Shown here: piece after piece, positions 6,408 to 10,979 of the stretch
Position numbering within the stretch: the stretch's first letter is position 1
Layout of the letters: each line of letters begins with the position of its first letter
Source of the DNA: JABWBR01 sp036741235
GTDB lineage: Bacteria > Bacteroidota > Bacteroidia > Chitinophagales > Saprospiraceae
Assembly (NCBI GenBank): GCA_036741235.1
Contig: DAINSQ010000154.1
Span: forward strand, 1-10,979
Direction: 5' to 3'
DNA: 10,979 nt
Notes under the pieces: model-generated
What the model was told of the DNA's origin: nothing
The model's input: the letters and a program-made list of their open reading frames with translations, nothing else
Databases searched by the model: none
Program-made: the position numbers and the translations under genes

Positions 6408-7238
6408 ATGAAAAAGCACTTGCTTTTGTGGGCAACCGTTTTTGCCCTTGGATTGGTATTTACTGCCTGCAACAAAGCCGACAATGAGGCCCCCGCCGAT
6501 GCTGTGATGACGAGTGAAGACCTGACGACATCCATGGACGTATTCCAAAGCACTGAGGACGAAATCGAAACCGAATTGGAATCCCGCGGCCCTAACGGCC
6601 CCAATACTTGCCCGACTGTGACATTTTCGCCTGCCGACGGCAGTTTTCCGCGCACAGTAACCATCGATTACGGCACTGACGGCTGCGAAGGCCCCGACGG
6701 GCGCATTCGCCGCGGACAGATCGTAGTTACGCAAAGCGACAGTATGCGCAATGCCGGCGCTGTGCGCACCGCTACGCTGGTCGATTTTTATGTAGATGAC
6801 GCCCATGTAGAGGGTACCAAAACCTGGACCAACCAGGGCTTTGACAACAATGGCAACCCGGTGTTGACGCGTACGGTAACTGGCGGCAGCATCACCTTCC
6901 CTGACGGCTCGCAGACTACCTGGGAAGCTAACCACACCATAACGCTGATCGAAGGCGCTGCAACGCCGGCTTTATTCGACGATGTAGTACAAATTACAGG
7001 CGGCTCCAACGGCGTTAACCGCAATGGCGTAGCCTACAGCTTTGTCATAGACGATGAAGACCCGTTGATCAAGCGCCGGCTGTGCCGCTGGGTAGAAAGC
7101 GGTACGCTCGAAATGACGGTGGGCAACATTACCCGCCTGATCAATTATGGCAACGGCACGTGCGATCCCTATGCCATGCTTACCCTGGAAAATGGAAATA
7201 CAAGGCCGATTCATGTGAGGGCCTGGTGGCGCCCGTAG
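6408..7238 (+). CDS. predicted lipoprotein, function unknown
   Basis: The 276-residue protein starts with MKK and a hydrophobic core, and Cys21 follows FTA in a lipobox-like site. The conventional lipobox has Leu at -3 where this has Phe, but relaxed lipoboxes are common in Bacteroidota. An acidic low-complexity linker covers ~22-60. The body (~65-276) is predicted to be mostly beta, rich in Gly, Thr, Asp and Asn. It includes VTIDYGTDGCEGPDGRIRRG near 84-103, a pattern I associate with uncharacterised Bacteroidota lipoproteins, and ends in HVRAWWRP. Cysteines at 68, 93, 226 and 252 could form two disulfides in the periplasm or on the surface. The ATG at 6408 is preferred over an in-frame start at 6345, because the latter would put 21 extra residues before the signal peptide. 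It is divergent from pyrR and stands alone, with its own terminator at 7274-7320. No enzymatic motif is seen. Confidence 0.85.
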   Translation: MKKHLLLWATVFALGLVFTACNKADNEAPADAVMTSEDLTTSMDVFQSTEDEIETELESRGPNGPNTCPTVTFSPADGSFPRTVTIDYGTDGCEGPDGRIRRGQIVVTQSDSMRNAGAVRTATLVDFYVDDAHVEGTKTWTNQGFDNNGNPVLTRTVTGGSITFPDGSQTTWEANHTITLIEGAATPALFDDVVQITGGSNGVNRNGVAYSFVIDDEDPLIKRRLCRWVESGTLEMTVGNITRLINYGNGTCDPYAMLTLENGNTRPIHVRAWWRP

Positions 7239-7240
7239 GG

Positions 7241-7273
7241 GAGTGTGAGAGTGTGAGAGGGTGAGAGGGGGGG
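7241..7273. repeat. short 8-bp GA-rich tandem repeat
   Basis: Just after the lipoprotein stop, GAGTGTGA occurs twice in perfect tandem (7241-7256). A degenerate third copy (GAGGGTGA, 7257-7264) and then a G run follow. It is a microsatellite-like tract filling the gap between the stop codon and the terminator. Confidence 0.7.
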
Positions 7274-7320
7274 ATGTCCCGCAAACTATTCAAGGCTAGT
7301 TTGCGGGACATTTTTTATTT
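7274..7320 (+). terminator. intrinsic terminator of the lipoprotein gene
   Basis: A perfect 15-bp stem (7274-7288 with 7297-7311; arms ATGTCCCGCAAACTA and its complement) closes an 8-base loop. A T-rich tail TTTTTTATTT (7311-7320) follows, a textbook Rho-independent terminator for rightward transcription. The tail contains the glnS stop codon (7315-7317) of the opposite strand. Read leftward, the hairpin follows glnS directly but is followed by C/T-rich sequence without a proper U run, so it is a weaker terminator in that direction. Confidence 0.92.
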
Positions 7321-8982
7321 CGACCAGCTATCCTTCAGATTAACGGTGAGATTAAACACCGGTTTGTCGGAGCTGGAATCGGAATCGACGCAAAAATAGC
7401 CTTTGCGCAGGAACTGGAACGATTGACCTGGTTGCGCATTTTTCAGGCTGGGTTCGGCAAATGCCTTGACGATATTGAGCGAGTTTGGGTTGTAAAACTC
7501 GAGGTAATCGCGGTCTTCGTGGTTGGTGGGTTCGGGATCGGTGAAAAGGCGGTCGTAGAGCCGTGCTTCAGCTTGAATAGCGTGGGGCGCCGACACCCAA
7601 TGAATAACCCCCTTAGCCTTGATTCCTGAAGTATCGCTACCGCTGCGGCTATCGGGGTAATAGCTGCAACGCAATTCGATGACTTCGCCGTTGGCATCTT
7701 TGACGGCTTCATCGCAATGGATGATATAAGCGCTTTTCAGTCGAACATCCTTGCCGGGCGCCAGTCGGTGGTAATTTTTGGGCGGATCCTCCATATAATC
7801 GTCGCGCTCGATATAGAGTTCGCGAGAGAAAGGCATCGTACGGTGGCCTGCGTTGGGATCTTCCGGGTTGTTTTCGATGCTCATTTCCTCGACCTGGCCT
7901 TCGGGGTAGTTGGTGATTACCACCTTCAGCGGTTCGAGGACCACCATAGCGCGCAAGGCGCTGCGGTTGAGTTCTTCGCGTACGCAAAATTCGAGGAGCT
8001 CGTATTCGATCACATTATCGCGGCGGGCGATGCCGGCGCGGCGGCAGAACTCGCGGATAGCGGGCGCGGGGTAGCCTCGGCGGCGCATGCCGGCGATGGT
8101 GGGCATGCGGGGATCGTCCCAGCCGCTGACATAATTTTCAGTGACCAATTTCATCAATCGGCGCTTACTGGTGATCATGTAGGCCACGTTCATGCGCGCG
8201 AACTCGATTTGGCGGGAGGGAAAAATCTCCAGTTTTTCGATAAACCAGTCGTACAGCGGGCGGTGATGGCGAAACTCCAGCGAGCAGAGCGAATGCGTGA
8301 TGCGTTCTATCGAATCGCTTTGCCCGTGCGCGAAGTCGTACATAGGATAAATACACCAATCATCGCCCGTGCGGTGGTGGTGTTCGTGTTTGATGCGGTA
8401 GATGACCGGGTCGCGCATGTGCATATTGGGAGAGGTCATATCCACCTTGGCTCTGAGCACGCGGCTGCCGTCGGGGAATTCACCGTTGCGCATACGGGCA
8501 AAGAGGTCGAGATTTTCCTCCACCGAACGCGAGCGGTAGGGGCTTTCTGTGCCGGGTACGATGGGCGTACCCTTTTGGGCGGCAATTTCTTCGGGGGTAG
8601 AATCGTCTACATACGCCAGTCCTTTTTTGATAAGCGTTACGGCGTATTCATACAATTGCTCGAAATAATCGGAAGCGTACAACTCCTCGCCTTCCCATTC
8701 AAAACCCAGCCAGCGGATATCGTTTTTGATATTCTCGACATAGTCGGTATTTTCTGTTGAAGGGTTGGTATCGTCGAGGCGGAGGTTGGTTTTGCCGCCG
8801 TACTTTTGGGCGATTTCAAAATTGACAACCAGCGCCTTGGCATGACCGATGTGCAAATATCCGTTGGGTTCGGGCGGGAAACGCGTATGTACGCGCCCCG
8901 CGTGTTTGCCGTTGCGGATGTCTTCTTCGATAATTTCTTCGATAAAATTGAGGGGTTCTTTTGTTTCTGTGGATGTAGTCAT
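7315..8982 (-). CDS. glnS: glutaminyl-tRNA synthetase
   Basis: The 555-residue class I enzyme attaches glutamine to tRNA-Gln using ATP, in the cytoplasm. RFPPEPNGYLHIGH at 34-47 is the HIGH signature, with HIGH itself at 44-47. ITSKRR around 270-275 is the KMSKS counterpart (MSKRK in E. coli). WDDPRMPTIAGMRRRGYP follows, typical of GlnRS rather than GluRS. The C-terminal two-barrel anticodon-binding region is complete (KGVIHWVSA, FAEPSLK, FQFLRKGYFCVDS, ending DSWSK). Length matches E. coli GlnRS, and no YqeY-like tail is fused. An in-frame TTG at 9015 would add 11 residues encoded by a degenerate heptamer repeat. The ATG at 8982 matches the family start better. It lies 38 bp after the argS stop, so the two are very likely one operon. 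Confidence 0.97.
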   Translation of the reverse strand: MTTSTETKEPLNFIEEIIEEDIRNGKHAGRVHTRFPPEPNGYLHIGHAKALVVNFEIAQKYGGKTNLRLDDTNPSTENTDYVENIKNDIRWLGFEWEGEELYASDYFEQLYEYAVTLIKKGLAYVDDSTPEEIAAQKGTPIVPGTESPYRSRSVEENLDLFARMRNGEFPDGSRVLRAKVDMTSPNMHMRDPVIYRIKHEHHHRTGDDWCIYPMYDFAHGQSDSIERITHSLCSLEFRHHRPLYDWFIEKLEIFPSRQIEFARMNVAYMITSKRRLMKLVTENYVSGWDDPRMPTIAGMRRRGYPAPAIREFCRRAGIARRDNVIEYELLEFCVREELNRSALRAMVVLEPLKVVITNYPEGQVEEMSIENNPEDPNAGHRTMPFSRELYIERDDYMEDPPKNYHRLAPGKDVRLKSAYIIHCDEAVKDANGEVIELRCSYYPDSRSGSDTSGIKAKGVIHWVSAPHAIQAEARLYDRLFTDPEPTNHEDRDYLEFYNPNSLNIVKAFAEPSLKNAQPGQSFQFLRKGYFCVDSDSSSDKPVFNLTVNLKDSWSK

Positions 8983-9014
8983 GGTTGTTGTCAGTTGTGA
9001 GTTGTCGGTTGACA
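8983..9014 (-). repeat. degenerate 7-bp repeat in the argS-glnS gap
   Basis: On the minus strand the gap reads as successive heptamers GTCAACC, GACAACT, CACAACT and GACAACA, followed by ACC directly before the glnS ATG. CAAC (AAC in register) recurs every seven bases. The unit resembles the ACAACCT array at the left edge of the window, and in both cases the C/A-rich strand is the coding strand of the gene that follows. Confidence 0.6.
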
Positions 9015-9020
9015 ACGGAT

Positions 9021-10877
9021 TTACATACGTTCCGGCATTTCGATGCCGAGCAGGTCCATACCTTTTTTAAGGGCGTTGGCGATAGCGGAGCTCAGCATAA
9101 TGCGAAATTGTTTAGCTGTTTCATTATCAGCGCGCAATATCGAAAAATCGTGGTAAAACTTGTGAAATGATTTGGCCAAAGTATAGCAATAGGCGGCGAT
9201 AACCGAGGGGTCGTAGTTATTGGCGGCCTCGTCGATTTGCGCGGGAAAATCGTAGAGCAACGCTATCAAGTCTTTTTCGTCTGTATGCAGAGCATATTTG
9301 GACACATCGCCGGCGTTTGTCAGGGTATAACCTTCGTCCTGGGCTTTTCGCAGCACGGACTGCACGCGCACGTAGGCATTCTGGATATAGGGGCCTGTTT
9401 GGCCTTGCAGGTCGACCGACTCTTTGGGGTCGAAGATCATGCGTTTTTGGGGGTGGACTTTAACGATAAAATACTTCAGCGCGGCCAGACCGATTTGGCG
9501 GATGATCCTGTCTTTTTCCTCCTGGGGCAGGTCGGCGGTTGCGTCGCGTTCCTGTGAGCCGAGGCGAGCTTCTTCAATTACTTCGGCGACGAGGTCGTCG
9601 GCGTCAACAACCGTACCTTCGCGTGATTTCATACGGCCTGTGGGCAGGTCGACCATGCCGTAGGAGAGGTGGTAGAGGCCCTGGGCGTAAGGTTCTCCGA
9701 GGCGTTTCATGATTTCGAAGAGCACCTGGAAGTGGTAGTTTTGCTCATCGCCTACCACGTACACCATTTTTTCGACGCCAAAATCGTTATAGCGAAGGCG
9801 GGCGGTGCCGATATCCTGGGTGATGTATACCGAAGTGCCGTCGCTACGCAGCACCACCTTATGGTCGAGTTTGGCGTCGGTGAGGTCTATCCACACCGAG
9901 CCGTCGGCCTTTTTGTAGAAGACGTCGTTGTCGAGGCCCTGCTGGATGAGGTCTTTGCCCAGCAGGTAGGTATCAGATTCGTAATAAATTTTATCAAAAG
10001 ACACGCCCAGGCTGCGGTAAGTAGCGTCGAAGCCGTCGTAGACCCATTGGTTGAGCCGGCGCCAGAGGGCTACCGTATCGGGGTCGCCCGCTTCCCAGCG
10101 GCGCAGCATATCACGGGCGTCGGCGCCGAGTTGGCTGTAAACATTGAAATAAGCGTCTTTATAAGCTTTGAAGAAGGCCGTTTCGTCCTGCGATTGGTCT
10201 TGCCGGTTATTAAAAACCTCGCGGCCCTGGGCGCTTAGCTGCCAGGTCTTGTATTCTTCCTGGAAAGCTTTTTCAAAAGCCACATAAAAATTGCCGACAA
10301 AATGATCGCCTTTGATGCCGGTAGATTCGGGGGTATTGCCGTTGGCGAAGCGCTGCCAGCCCAGCATACTTTTGCAGATAGCGATGCCGCGGTCGTTGAC
10401 GATTTGCACGCGCACCACTTCGTAACCGGCGGCTTCGAGTAAACGAGAAGTGGACCAGCCGAGCAGGATATTGCGGATATGGCCCAGGTGCAGGGGTTTG
10501 TTGGTATTGGGTGAGGAAAATTCTACCATCACCTTGCGGCCGTTGGCAGGGTGTTGGCCGTAATCGGGGGCGATGGCGTCTTTTACCAGGAAATCAAGCC
10601 AGAAGGCATCGCTAATGACCAGGTTCAGGAAGCCTTTCACTACATTAAACCCCGTCACATATTGAAACTCGCGTTGCAGGTACTGTCCTAGTTCGGCGCC
10701 CACTTCCTCCGGTTTTTTGCCGGCAACACGGGTAAAAGGGAAAGTAACGACGGTATAATCACCCTCAAATTCCTTGCGCGTCTTGCTAATGGCGATTTGG
10801 TCGATAACCGGCGATTCGCCGTAAAGCGCCAAAATGCCCGCAGCTACTTTTTCCTGTAATAACGAAACGATGTTCAT
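9021..10877 (-). CDS. argS: arginyl-tRNA synthetase
   Basis: The 618-residue class I enzyme charges tRNA-Arg with arginine in the cytoplasm. Residues 1-~90 are the ArgRS-specific N-terminal domain that contacts the tRNA D-loop (FEGDYTVVTFP at 37-47). VEFSSPNTNKPLHLGHIRN at 118-136 carries the HIGH signature as HLGH (130-133). GRMKSREGTVV at 414-424 replaces the KMSKS loop with KSR, a usual variation in this family. QGQTGPYIQNAYVRVQSV (491-508) opens the DALR anticodon-binding domain, which runs to the end. It is about 40 residues longer than E. coli ArgRS; the extra length appears to lie in the hydrophilic stretch ~205-265 within the catalytic region. The start at 10877 fits the family N terminus. 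It is the first gene of an argS-glnS operon with a -7 element 26 bp upstream. Confidence 0.98.
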   Translation of the reverse strand: MNIVSLLQEKVAAGILALYGESPVIDQIAISKTRKEFEGDYTVVTFPFTRVAGKKPEEVGAELGQYLQREFQYVTGFNVVKGFLNLVISDAFWLDFLVKDAIAPDYGQHPANGRKVMVEFSSPNTNKPLHLGHIRNILLGWSTSRLLEAAGYEVVRVQIVNDRGIAICKSMLGWQRFANGNTPESTGIKGDHFVGNFYVAFEKAFQEEYKTWQLSAQGREVFNNRQDQSQDETAFFKAYKDAYFNVYSQLGADARDMLRRWEAGDPDTVALWRRLNQWVYDGFDATYRSLGVSFDKIYYESDTYLLGKDLIQQGLDNDVFYKKADGSVWIDLTDAKLDHKVVLRSDGTSVYITQDIGTARLRYNDFGVEKMVYVVGDEQNYHFQVLFEIMKRLGEPYAQGLYHLSYGMVDLPTGRMKSREGTVVDADDLVAEVIEEARLGSQERDATADLPQEEKDRIIRQIGLAALKYFIVKVHPQKRMIFDPKESVDLQGQTGPYIQNAYVRVQSVLRKAQDEGYTLTNAGDVSKYALHTDEKDLIALLYDFPAQIDEAANNYDPSVIAAYCYTLAKSFHKFYHDFSILRADNETAKQFRIMLSSAIANALKKGMDLLGIEMPERM

Positions 10878-10903
10878 GTCGAGGTGTCAAAAGTTTGAAG
10901 GCG

Positions 10904-10911
10904 CAAAGATA
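10904..10911 (-). promoter_or_regulatory. -7 element of the argS-glnS promoter
   Basis: Minus-strand 10911-10904 reads TATCTTTG, the same octamer as before pyrR. It lies 26 bp upstream of the argS ATG, giving a leader of roughly 20 nt. No TTG is found at the -33 distance. The remaining bases to the right edge (10912-10979) show no gene or other recognisable feature. Confidence 0.5.
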
Positions 10912-10979
10912 CTATTTTTTGTGAGTTTATGAGGGGTTATGCGACTGAAAGGAGTCCCGTACTGACCAAAGGGAAGTCG

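Noticed and set aside
6291..6935. A 214-codon open frame on the - strand over the lipoprotein gene
   Set aside because: The + strand frame has a signal peptide, a lipobox and a terminator; the antisense product has no sensible features.
7717..8760. A 347-codon open frame on the + strand, antisense to glnS
   Set aside because: It lies wholly inside glnS, and its translation has no recognisable motif. The open antisense frame follows from the codon bias of glnS.
8983..9015. TTG start at 9015 for glnS
   Set aside because: It would add 11 residues encoded by the heptamer repeat. The ATG at 8982 matches the usual GlnRS N terminus.
9669..10238. A 189-codon open frame on the + strand, antisense to argS
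   Set aside because: Contained in a clearly identified argS; composition is that of a shadow frame.

Overview
The window looks like an ordinary chromosomal stretch from a member of the Bacteroidota, most likely a Saprospiria-type (Lewinella/Haliscomenobacter-like) bacterium. Three things support this. The 921-residue secreted protein ends in a type IX secretion (T9SS) sorting domain. Intergenic regions carry Bacteroidota-type -7 promoter elements (TAnnTTTG; four exact copies, three of them TATCTTTG). Start codons lack a convincing Shine-Dalgarno sequence. The placement at class level is inference from protein style; no marker gene such as 16S rRNA is present.

Layout from left to right: a perfect 7-bp tandem repeat runs off the left edge (1-68). 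A large T9SS-exported, dockerin-like/cohesin-like protein follows (137-2902, +). It meets, tail to tail, a 75-residue two-helix membrane protein (2908-3135, -). A 175-bp divergent spacer with two facing promoter candidates leads to an HMG-CoA lyase family enzyme (3311-4165, +) and an Mpo1-like membrane protein (4226-4699, +). The latter overlaps the end of pyrB by 4 bp. pyrB (4696-5628, -) and pyrR (5632-6195, -) form a tight pyrimidine operon whose promoter sits only a few bases upstream of the pyrR start codon. A 212-bp spacer separates pyrR from a divergent lipoprotein of unknown function (6408-7238, +), which ends in a strong intrinsic terminator (7274-7320). Finally, argS (9021-10877, -) and glnS (7315-8982, -) form a two-gene aminoacyl-tRNA synthetase operon read leftward from a promoter near 10904.

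Functionally this is mostly housekeeping: pyrimidine synthesis and its regulator/salvage protein, charging of tRNA-Arg and tRNA-Gln, and acyl-CoA/lipid metabolism. Two envelope proteins, the T9SS cargo and the lipoprotein, are the lineage-specific part. I found no phage, transposon, CRISPR array, RNA gene or defence system. The points most worth a second look are regulatory: a pyrR promoter with no room for the classical PyrR attenuator, facing promoters at 3173-3246, a structured leader before the lipoprotein gene, and related heptameric repeats placed immediately upstream of two unrelated genes.
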